The position numbers were made by a program, and so were the translations under genes. Shown piece by piece: positions 8,138 through 15,013 of a stretch of DNA of 42,734 nucleotides. This DNA comes from Prevotella sp. (GTDB lineage: Bacteria; Bacteroidota; Bacteroidia; Bacteroidales; Bacteroidaceae). Location: the NCBI GenBank assembly GCA_017615355.1, contig JAGAAJ010000094.1, positions 1 to 42,734 on the forward strand. The letters run 5' to 3'. Within the stretch, counting starts at the first letter, position 1; each line of letters opens with the position of its first letter. The notes under the pieces were generated by a model. It saw only the letters and a program-made list of their open reading frames with translations, searched no databases and was not told where the DNA came from.

Positions 8138-9379
8138 ATGAGTCCAAACCTCTTATTGATATCATCCTTCAGCAGCATGGTCCTCTTAGGACTGTTGATA
8201 TTGGCCTGCCTTGCCTTTATCGGGCTCATCGTGTGGCAACATCGCCAGGGCCGTGACCTTCGCTATGAGCTGGAGCAGCTGGACAAACTGAAGGAAAACA
8301 ACGTCGAATCGGAATTCGTGCTGCGTGCCATGCATCTCACTACATGGCACCTTGACCCGAAAACAATGGCCATCACCTTCGACAGTGATTTCCGTGAACA
8401 CGCCGATTGGGTGGCACCACATGACGAGGATGCCCTTTATAAGGAGCTGTCGCAGCAGATACACCCTGAGGATATAGAACGTGTGGGCAAGGGGTTGCTC
8501 GACATTTGCGAGGGACGCAGCGAGACTTATCACCAAGAGTATCGTTTGCGCATCCCCAACACCAACAGGTTCTTTTGGGAAGAGAGCTTTGCTACCGTCG
8601 TCGAGCGTGATATAGAGGGCAAGCCCACCAGCATCGTGGGTACTACTATGAATGTCGACGACCGCAAGCAGATGGAGGAAGCCCTCGTCGATGCTCGTAA
8701 CCGTGCCGAGGAGAGCGACCGTCTGAAGTCGGCATTCATAGCCAACATCAGCCATGAGATACGCACCCCGCTGAACGCCATCGTGGGTTTCACCAGTATT
8801 TTGCCGGACATCACTGATGATGCAGAACGCCGTTCGTTGCTCGACCTCATTAACGAGAACACACAGAAACTGCTACGTATTATCGACGATGTGGTGAACA
8901 TCTCACGGATAGAGTCAGGTCAGGACCAAATGGTGTTGTCGTGTTTCGAGCTGAACATGATGCTGACGGAGATTATTGACCGAGCCCGTCAGGACCTGAA
9001 GCCCGGCGTAGAGATGAATTCGCAGTTTGCCTGTGATCAGCTGAAGGTGACTTCCGACTTCAACCGCCTCAGTGAGATACTTAAGCATCTGTTGTCCAAC
9101 GCCACGAAGTTCACACAGCAGGGTAGTATCACCGTGGGCTATGCCAAACCTACTGACGGCCGCATCAGTATTTGGGTGCGTGACACAGGCCTAGGCATTT
9201 CCGAAGAGAACCAGAAGCGGGTATTTGAGCGCTTCTTCAAGGTTGACGAGTTCGTTCCTGGTGCTGGTCTCGGTCTGAGCATCTGTCACACGATGGCCTA
9301 TAGCCTTGGCGGCACTGTGACGGTGGATTCGCAACTTGGCAAGGGTTCCACGTTCACGCTCGACATCCCCATACAGTAA
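8138..9379 (+). CDS. Membrane-anchored PAS-domain sensor histidine kinase
   Basis: Choosing ATG 8138 gives 413 residues; sequence upstream of it in the same frame lies within and before the promoter. A transmembrane helix spans about residues 5-33, followed by a short coil, a PAS-like domain (about 58-175, ending in the MNVDDRKQ linker), a HisKA dimerisation domain with the phospho-acceptor H206 in FIANISHEIRTPLN, and an HATPase_c domain with N box NATKF (N321), G1 box DTGLGIS and G2 box GAGLGLS. No receiver domain or response regulator gene is adjacent, so it is an orphan kinase whose partner must be encoded elsewhere. ATG 8177 is an alternative start that would leave a normal leader. The gene converges on the cytidylyltransferase gene across a small hairpin. 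Confidence 0.88.
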   Translation: MSPNLLLISSFSSMVLLGLLILACLAFIGLIVWQHRQGRDLRYELEQLDKLKENNVESEFVLRAMHLTTWHLDPKTMAITFDSDFREHADWVAPHDEDALYKELSQQIHPEDIERVGKGLLDICEGRSETYHQEYRLRIPNTNRFFWEESFATVVERDIEGKPTSIVGTTMNVDDRKQMEEALVDARNRAEESDRLKSAFIANISHEIRTPLNAIVGFTSILPDITDDAERRSLLDLINENTQKLLRIIDDVVNISRIESGQDQMVLSCFELNMMLTEIIDRARQDLKPGVEMNSQFACDQLKVTSDFNRLSEILKHLLSNATKFTQQGSITVGYAKPTDGRISIWVRDTGLGISEENQKRVFERFFKVDEFVPGAGLGLSICHTMAYSLGGTVTVDSQLGKGSTFTLDIPIQ

Positions 9380-9387
9380 ATTCGTCG

Positions 9388-9407
9388 CAATCCCTTTTTG
9401 GGGATTG
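9388..9407. terminator. Hairpin between convergent genes
   Basis: CAATCCC (9388-9394) pairs with GGGATTG (9401-9407) across a 6-base T-rich loop, in the 48 bases between the convergent stop codons. It is probably a bidirectional terminator, although no long T-run follows on either strand. Confidence 0.4.
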
Positions 9408-9427
9408 GCTTGGGATGAATTTGCCGA

Positions 9428-10078
9428 CTACCTACGGCTCAGGATGGACTGGATTTTGAACAAATCCTCAGGATAAGTCAGCTTGTCGTAATATGGAGCA
9501 TCAAAATCAAGATAGACTTTGGAAGTGGGCGGCAGCTGCTGAATGGATTCCGTCAGGGGCGAGTCGGCCTTGAAATGCCTGTCGATCAAGGGGAAACGGA
9601 AACCTTCTGGCGTAGAAAGCGTGTAATACTCCTCGCGGTTGACAATCCATTCACCATAGCGTCCAAGACTGTCAGTTATTTTATGTGCACAAGCCACCGC
9701 ATCATATTCGTCAAGTAGGGTGAAGAACCGGTCTATCACATGGGTCTCTACTGCAGGCCTGACAGCATCGACTACGACCAGCTTCTCACAGGCAGTATGA
9801 CGGCATATGTAGTCAAGACCGTTACGTTTCGTGACGTTCAGCTCAGGGCCGCTTGCCACCACGTCTACTCCATACGCTGCCGTCAGCTCTTCGTGATAGT
9901 TGGGATGGGCAACGACGAGAATGGCGTCTGCCAGCTGGCTTTGCTTGCAGGCGTCGATGACATAGGAAATGACCTGGCGTCCATTGATTTCCACATACTG
10001 TTTGGGTACGCTGCTGCCAAAACGTGCACCAACGCCACCTGCCGTAATCATGATGATGTTTTTGTCTGTCTGTTTCAT
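9428..10078 (-). CDS. IspD/TarI-family cytidylyltransferase
   Basis: This 216-residue nucleotidyltransferase attaches CMP to a sugar-alcohol phosphate. The N-terminal signature AGGVGARFGSSVPKQY (about residues 13-28) is that of the IspD/TarI group. VVVDAVRPAVE in the middle corresponds to the usual V-H-D-A-R-P block, with VDA in place of the more common HDA. Substrates in the family are methylerythritol 4-phosphate (IspD) and ribitol 5-phosphate (TarI/BcbE-like). The divergent neighbour is a CDP-alcohol phosphatidyltransferase, which favours a CDP-alditol or CDP-polyol donor route over isoprenoid synthesis, but this is inference from context; isoprenoid IspD cannot be excluded. A good minus-strand promoter lies upstream. 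Confidence 0.75.
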   Translation of the reverse strand: MKQTDKNIIMITAGGVGARFGSSVPKQYVEINGRQVISYVIDACKQSQLADAILVVAHPNYHEELTAAYGVDVVASGPELNVTKRNGLDYICRHTACEKLVVVDAVRPAVETHVIDRFFTLLDEYDAVACAHKITDSLGRYGEWIVNREEYYTLSTPEGFRFPLIDRHFKADSPLTESIQQLPPTSKVYLDFDAPYYDKLTYPEDLFKIQSILSRR

Positions 10079-10121
10079 TTTAATCCCATTTAGGTATTGT
10101 CCGATTATTCTACCTGCGTGG

Positions 10122-10153
10122 CAAAGTTACGACTTTTTTTCATGATGGGCAAA
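10122..10153 (-). promoter_or_regulatory. Promoter of the cytidylyltransferase gene
   Basis: On the minus strand, TTTG (10153-10150) is followed after 20 bases by TAACTTTG (10129-10122), close to the consensus. It lies 44 bases before the start codon. Confidence 0.6.
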
Positions 10154-10193
10154 AAAAAGAGCTTAAAAAGGTAGAATTATCACATAAAATGCT

Positions 10194-10201
10194 TACCTTT
10201 G
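10194..10201 (+). promoter_or_regulatory. -7 element of the CDP-alcohol phosphatidyltransferase operon
   Basis: TACCTTTG matches TAnnTTTG and is followed by a leader of about 60 bases to ATG 10266. No clear TTTG is seen 19-21 bases upstream, so the promoter is only half supported. Confidence 0.4.
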
Positions 10202-10265
10202 CACCCCGATAAAACGCAATTTTGATTTCTAGTTTTGTATTGCAGAGAGTTGTTGAAAAGATTAT

Positions 10266-11243
10266 ATGGATAAGAGTTTTAAGCAATTGTTGCGCGAGTC
10301 GTTCAAAAGCAATGACACGGAAGAGACGCTCGACGTCTACTTTACACGGCCCATTGGCCTTGCATTCGCGCTCATGTGGATTAAGATAGGCGTTACGCCC
10401 AACTTTGTCACTATTCTCTCGATGTTTCTTGGCGCTGGAGCCGGTTTCTGCTTCTATCACACCGAATTGTGGTGGAACGTTTGTGGCGTCGTCCTACTGA
10501 TGCTGGCCAATTTCTGCGACAGTACAGACGGACAGATGGCTCGTCTGACCAACCAAAAGACCGCCATAGGCCGTATGCTCGACGGTCTGGCCAGCGACGT
10601 GTGGTTCTTCTTCTGTTATTTGGGTATCGCCCTCAGACTGTGGAACCAGTTGTTGCCCTTCCAAGACAAATACTTGTGGACGTTCTGGGGTTTTGTACTC
10701 TGCTCATATGCCGGTTTCTACTGGCATGCCCGCCAATGTCAGCTGGCTGACTACTACCGCCAGATCCACCTCTACTTCATTAAGGGCGAGGAAGGCAGCG
10801 AACTGAGTAGCACACAAGGAGAGCAGCGCCTGCTCGACAGCATGCCGAAACGCAAGTGGGGGCCCTTCACCGTGGGAGCCGAAGGCTATTTCTGGGACTA
10901 CCTGTTCCATCATTTCTACATCGGCTGGTGCCGTACGCAGGAGAGAAATACGCCCGAATTTCAGAAATTCTTCCGTCAGGTGAAGGAAAAATATCCCAGT
11001 GCTGCCGATATGCCTGAGGACTTCCGCCAGAGCTTCCGCAGCAAGAGCCTGCCCCTGATGTGGATGACCAACACGCTGACGCACAACACCCGTGCTACGA
11101 TGATGTTCATTGCATGTCTGGTGAACGAGCCCTGGATATACCCGCTCTTCGAGATTACCGTACTCGCAGCGCTCTATTACTACATGAAGTACCGCCATGA
11201 GAAGATGTGTAAGGAATTTTCAGAAGTGATGAGTGATAAGTGA
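10266..11243 (+). CDS. CDP-alcohol phosphatidyltransferase family membrane enzyme
   Basis: This is an integral membrane enzyme of 325 residues that moves a phospho-group between a CDP-linked donor and an alcohol. The family motif is visible as D85-S-T-D88-G89-Q-M-A92-R93, then G102-R-M-L-D106. The fourth aspartate, normally at D-x3-D, is one residue further on (residue 110 is Ser, 111 is Asp). Several hydrophobic helices surround it (about 32-82, 112-160 and the C-terminal region near 275-305), and a polar insertion of about 90 residues separates the last ones. The nearby cytidylyltransferase suggests a CDP-polyol donor, but the product lipid or glycan is unknown. Its stop codon overlaps the next start as TGATG. 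Confidence 0.8.
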   Translation: MDKSFKQLLRESFKSNDTEETLDVYFTRPIGLAFALMWIKIGVTPNFVTILSMFLGAGAGFCFYHTELWWNVCGVVLLMLANFCDSTDGQMARLTNQKTAIGRMLDGLASDVWFFFCYLGIALRLWNQLLPFQDKYLWTFWGFVLCSYAGFYWHARQCQLADYYRQIHLYFIKGEEGSELSSTQGEQRLLDSMPKRKWGPFTVGAEGYFWDYLFHHFYIGWCRTQERNTPEFQKFFRQVKEKYPSAADMPEDFRQSFRSKSLPLMWMTNTLTHNTRATMMFIACLVNEPWIYPLFEITVLAALYYYMKYRHEKMCKEFSEVMSDK

Positions 11244-11335
11244 TGAGTATGAAGAAGAATAATCATAGTATTGCACGATGGATGATGAAAGTGGTAGTGA
11301 TACTTATCACTTTTCACTTTTCACTCATCACTTCT
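11222..11335. repeat. Pair of inverted 7-bp repeat tracts flanking the start of the DUF5686 gene
   Basis: The left tract (11225-11245) reads AGTGATG, AGTGATA, AGTGATG. The right tract (11304-11331) reads TTATCAC, TTTTCAC, TTTTCAC, TCATCAC. Together they contain a perfect 15-bp inverted repeat, 11222-11236 against 11321-11335, enclosing an 84-base loop that carries the stop codon of the upstream gene and the start of the next. The right tract encodes the core of a signal peptide. Confidence 0.8.
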
Positions 11336-13891
11336 TCTGCGCAGACGCTGACTGGTCACGTGTTCGACGAGCAGACAGGCGATACCATTCCCTTTGCCAG
11401 TTGCATCTATCAGGGGCATGGTGTGGCTGTGGCCTCCTCGCTCGACGGATTCTTCACCATCGAGCGTCATGACAGTTGGCCACTGACCTTCAGTGCCGTG
11501 GGCTATCAGCCACAGACAATCGTCGTAGACGGACGCACACCTGCCTACCTGCGCATCAAACTGAAGCCCGACACACAGGTGCTCGGTACTGTCACTGTGA
11601 AGACCAAGCGCAAACGCTACAGCCGCAAGAACAATCCCGCTGTGGAGCTGATGAGGAAGGTGGTGGCGGCGAAAAAGCGTACCGACCTTGCAAACCACGA
11701 CTACTATCAGTATAACAAATACCAAAAGCTGACGCTGGCCCTGAACGACGTTACCTCGTCGTTCCTCGACAGCACGAAGATGGCGAAGAAGCAATGGCTG
11801 CTGAACCAGATTGAGGTATGTCCCTACAACAACAAACTGGTGCTGCCCATTTCTGTCGATGAGACCGTGTCGCAGAAAATATATCGCCGTGACCCTCACG
11901 ACGAGAAAACCATCATCAAGGGTATGAACAATCAGGGCATCAACGACCTCATACAGACGGGCGACATCCTGACCACCTTGATGAAGGATGTGTTTACCGA
12001 CATCAACATCTACGATGACCAGATACGTCTCCTGCAGTATCCGTTCACCTCGCCCATCGGCGAAGATGCTATCGCCTTCTACCGCTATTACATTGAGGAC
12101 ACCATCTACGTGGGACGCGACCTTTGTTTCCACCTGCAGTTCCTGCCCAACAACCAGCAGGATTTCGGATTCCGTGGCGACCTCTACATCCTGGCCGATT
12201 CGAGCTATCAGGTGAAGCGTTGCGAGATGACCATTCCCAAGCGTTCTGACGTGAATTTCGTAGAGAACATGAAGGTGACGCAGGAGTTCACCCAGTTGCC
12301 CAACGGCGAGTGGGTGCTCTCAATCGATGACATGTTCACAGAGTTGAAGGTGGCCTCCTTCCTGGCACAGTTTGCCGTCATACGCAACACACGTCTCACC
12401 GACTATGCCTTCGACGAGTTGCCCAAGCAGCTCTTCAAGGGCAAGAAGAAAGAGGTGAAAGACGTCAACGCGATGATGCAGAACGACGAGTTCTGGGCGC
12501 AGTACCGCCAAGTGGAGCTGACAAAGAGCGAGAGCTCCATGGATGCCTTTGTACACGGCTTGGAGCAGATAAAGGGCTTCAACTACATTATTTTCGTGGC
12601 TAGAGCGTTTATCGAGAACTTCGTGGAGACGGGCACGCCGAAGACGCCGTCGAAAGTGGACATAGGCCCCATCAATACGATGATCACGCAGAACTTCGTT
12701 GACGGCTACCGTTTCCGCTTCTCAGCACAGACCACTGCCAACCTCGACAGCAATTTCTTCGCCTCGGGCTATATTGCACACGGCATGGACTCGAAGAAAA
12801 CCTATTACAAAGGCGACCTCATCTGGTCGTTCAACAAGAAGGAATATCTGCCTCGCGAGTTCCCCAAGCGCACGCTGACGCTAAGCAGCACCTATGACGT
12901 GATGTCGCCCAGCGACAAGTTCATGCACACCGACAAGGATAATGTCTTCACGTCGTTCAAATGGACGAAGGTGGACAAGATGATGTTCTACAACCGCCAG
13001 TCGCTCACCTTCGAACGCGAGGAAGACTGGGGATTCCGCACCACACTCTCGCTGAAGACGGAGGAGAACGAAGGCGCTGGAGAGCTGTTCTTCATCCCAA
13101 TGTCGCAAAACGGCGACCAATCTACGTGGCATAACTGGAGCAATCCTGTTCCCGCCGACGTCCCGTATGATGCGACTATGTCGCAACCCTTCCGCACCAC
13201 CGAGCTGCGTGGCGAAATCCGCTTCGCTCCCGGCGAGACATTCATCAACACTAAGCAGCGACGACTGCCTATCAATCTTGACTCACCCGTCTTCACCCTC
13301 AGCCACACGCTGGGCCTGAAAAACGTCCTCGGCGGCGACTACGGCTACAACTACACCGAACTGAATATTTACAAGCGCTTCTGGCTGAAGTCGTGGGGAA
13401 AGATGGACTTCCAGGCCAAGGGCGGCATACAATGGAACAAGGTGCCTTTCCCACTGCTCATCATGCCCGAGACCAACCTCTCCTACATCATGCAGGACTA
13501 CACCTTCACTCTTATCAACAACATGGAGTTCCTGAGCGACCGCTATGCCTCGGCTATGCTGTTGTGGGACATGAACGGAAAGATTTTCAACCGTATTCCC
13601 CTGCTGCGCAAGCTGAAGTGGCGCGAGTGGCTCACCGTGAAATGCCTGTGGGGTGATCTCACCGACAAGAACAATCCTTTCCTGGCGCAGAACGCAGGTG
13701 ACCCCACATTGATGTATTTCCCCGAAGGTTCCTATCTGCTTGACAAAAAAGAGCCCTACTGGGAGGTGTCGGCGGGCATCCACAATATCTTCAAGATTGT
13801 GCACGTAGAGTATATCCGCCGCCTCAATTACAACAACTTGCCTACCGCTCATAAACAGGGCATTCGCTTCATGATTCGCATGACGTTCTGA
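11243..13891 (+). CDS. DUF5686 / carboxypeptidase-regulatory-like outer-membrane protein
   Basis: This large outer-membrane protein of about 882 residues is of a type widespread in Bacteroidota. A signal peptide (hydrophobic core around residues 15-33, ending in SSAQ) precedes a carboxypeptidase-regulatory-like Ig domain (about 36-115, with GHVFDEQTGDTIPFA and the closing IKLKPDTQVLGTVTV). This leads into the long DUF5686 region, predominantly amphipathic beta-strands, ending in GIRFMIRMTF with a C-terminal aromatic, as expected for a beta-barrel. Function is not established; similar proteins resemble TonB-receptor relatives without a plug. ATG 11243 overlaps the previous stop; ATG 11249 is an alternative. 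Part of the signal peptide is encoded by 7-bp repeats. Confidence 0.82.
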   Translation: MSMKKNNHSIARWMMKVVVILITFHFSLITSSAQTLTGHVFDEQTGDTIPFASCIYQGHGVAVASSLDGFFTIERHDSWPLTFSAVGYQPQTIVVDGRTPAYLRIKLKPDTQVLGTVTVKTKRKRYSRKNNPAVELMRKVVAAKKRTDLANHDYYQYNKYQKLTLALNDVTSSFLDSTKMAKKQWLLNQIEVCPYNNKLVLPISVDETVSQKIYRRDPHDEKTIIKGMNNQGINDLIQTGDILTTLMKDVFTDINIYDDQIRLLQYPFTSPIGEDAIAFYRYYIEDTIYVGRDLCFHLQFLPNNQQDFGFRGDLYILADSSYQVKRCEMTIPKRSDVNFVENMKVTQEFTQLPNGEWVLSIDDMFTELKVASFLAQFAVIRNTRLTDYAFDELPKQLFKGKKKEVKDVNAMMQNDEFWAQYRQVELTKSESSMDAFVHGLEQIKGFNYIIFVARAFIENFVETGTPKTPSKVDIGPINTMITQNFVDGYRFRFSAQTTANLDSNFFASGYIAHGMDSKKTYYKGDLIWSFNKKEYLPREFPKRTLTLSSTYDVMSPSDKFMHTDKDNVFTSFKWTKVDKMMFYNRQSLTFEREEDWGFRTTLSLKTEENEGAGELFFIPMSQNGDQSTWHNWSNPVPADVPYDATMSQPFRTTELRGEIRFAPGETFINTKQRRLPINLDSPVFTLSHTLGLKNVLGGDYGYNYTELNIYKRFWLKSWGKMDFQAKGGIQWNKVPFPLLIMPETNLSYIMQDYTFTLINNMEFLSDRYASAMLLWDMNGKIFNRIPLLRKLKWREWLTVKCLWGDLTDKNNPFLAQNAGDPTLMYFPEGSYLLDKKEPYWEVSAGIHNIFKIVHVEYIRRLNYNNLPTAHKQGIRFMIRMTF

Positions 13892-13894
13892 AAA

Positions 13895-13918
13895 AATTAC
13901 GTAAACGTTTGCGTAATT
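13895..13918. promoter_or_regulatory. LacI-type operator palindrome
   Basis: AATTACGTAAAC followed by GTTTGCGTAATT forms a 24-bp palindrome with a single mismatched pair and a central CG, the hallmark of a LacI/PurR/CcpA-family operator. It lies 4 bases after the DUF5686 stop codon and covers the TTTG -33 element of the regulator's own promoter, so autorepression is the simplest reading. Confidence 0.8.
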
Positions 13919-13939
13919 CAGATTTTTTGTATACCTTTG
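13908..13939 (+). promoter_or_regulatory. Promoter of the LacI-family gene
   Basis: TTTG at 13908-13911 is followed after 20 bases by TACCTTTG at 13932-13939. The -33 element is inside the right half of the operator palindrome. The leader to ATG 13969 is about 24 bases. Confidence 0.8.
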
Positions 13940-13968
13940 CCGGCAAATTGCTGAAATAGTCGTCAAAA

Positions 13969-15009
13969 ATGAAGAACCAGCGCAGAACGTCATTAAAAGA
14001 CATTGCCCAGCAATTGGGCGTGAGCATTGCCACGGTAAGCCGCGCACTGCACGGAAGTCCAGAAATCGGTCAGGAGATGCAACAAAAGGTGCAGGCACTG
14101 GCTAAAGAGCTGAACTACCGGCCCAATCCCTTTGCACAAAGTCTGCGCAAGGAGGCACCGAAAGTCATCGGTGTCGTCGTGCCCAATCTTGTCACCCATT
14201 ATTTCGCATCTGTGCTCGACGGCATCGAGGTAGAGGCCGCCCGTGCCGGCTACAGCGTCATCAGTGCCAACAGTCATGAGAGTGCAGAGGCTGAGGCGCG
14301 TATCATCGACAATTTCAATTCCCTGCACGTCGAAGGTATCATCGCCTGCTTGGCACAGGACTCTACCACCTATGAACACTTTGAGGAGATTCGCCAAATG
14401 GGCATCCCCCTCGTTTTTTTCGGACGCACGTGCCTTACCGACACTTTCAGCACGGTTACTGCCAATGGTGACGAGGCAGCTCAACAGGCCACGCAACACC
14501 TGATCGACACGGGCTCGCGCCGTATCGCCTTCATTGGCGGACCTCAGCATCTCGACATGGTGCGGCGTCGTAAACACGGATACTTGGAGGCTCTGCGTGA
14601 AAACCGCATACCCATCGACAGGAATATCGTGGTATGCGACCGCATCGACTACGACGTGGCCCTACAGAACACCCTGCAGCTCTTGCAGCGGGAGGATCGT
14701 CCCGATGCCATCCTGGCCTTCAACGACATCATCACTTTTGCGGCTTTCACTGCCATCAAGCAGCTGGGCCTTGCCATTCCACAGGACGTGGCACTCATTG
14801 GCTTTACCGACGATGAACACGCCTGTTACGTCACACCACAGCTGTCGGCCATTGTCGACCAGTCGGCCCTAATGGGCCAGCGTGCCTGCCAGCTGCTGCT
14901 ACGCCACATCGGCGGCGACCAGCGCGTCTATCGCGAGATCGTGCCACAGCAGCTTGTCATCCGCCAGACATCAGCAAAAAAAGTAGTTAGAGGTAGTAAT
15001 GACCTCTAA
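13969..15009 (+). CDS. LacI-family transcriptional regulator
   Basis: This 346-residue DNA-binding regulator carries an N-terminal LacI helix-turn-helix with hinge (SLKDIAQQLGVSIATVSRAL at about residues 6-25; hinge helix RPNPFAQSLR around 50-59), then a periplasmic-binding-protein-like effector domain (VIGVVVPNLVTHYFA onward; C-terminal VALIGFTDDE). Such proteins bind sugars or nucleosides and control catabolic operons. No sugar utilisation genes lie next to it; the only evident site is the palindrome in its own promoter, so its other targets must be distant, or it acts on unlinked operons. The stop codon directly abuts the stop of the convergent ABC-F gene. Confidence 0.9.
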   Translation: MKNQRRTSLKDIAQQLGVSIATVSRALHGSPEIGQEMQQKVQALAKELNYRPNPFAQSLRKEAPKVIGVVVPNLVTHYFASVLDGIEVEAARAGYSVISANSHESAEAEARIIDNFNSLHVEGIIACLAQDSTTYEHFEEIRQMGIPLVFFGRTCLTDTFSTVTANGDEAAQQATQHLIDTGSRRIAFIGGPQHLDMVRRRKHGYLEALRENRIPIDRNIVVCDRIDYDVALQNTLQLLQREDRPDAILAFNDIITFAAFTAIKQLGLAIPQDVALIGFTDDEHACYVTPQLSAIVDQSALMGQRACQLLLRHIGGDQRVYREIVPQQLVIRQTSAKKVVRGSNDL

Positions 15010-15013
15010 CTAC
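14983..15013. terminator. Bidirectional hairpin spanning two abutting stop codons
   Basis: A perfect 12-bp stem (14983-14994 with 15002-15013) and a 7-base loop cover both the TAA of the LacI-family gene (15007-15009) and the TAG of the ABC-F gene (15012-15010). A 7-base A-run just upstream (14976-14982) supplies a U-tract for the leftward transcript. It is therefore a good intrinsic terminator for the leftward gene and a plausible one for the rightward gene. Confidence 0.7.

Noticed and set aside
13283-14098. Minus-strand frame of 271 codons spanning the DUF5686 end and LacI start
   Set aside because: It runs across the operator, promoter and two real genes in antisense and has no family signature.
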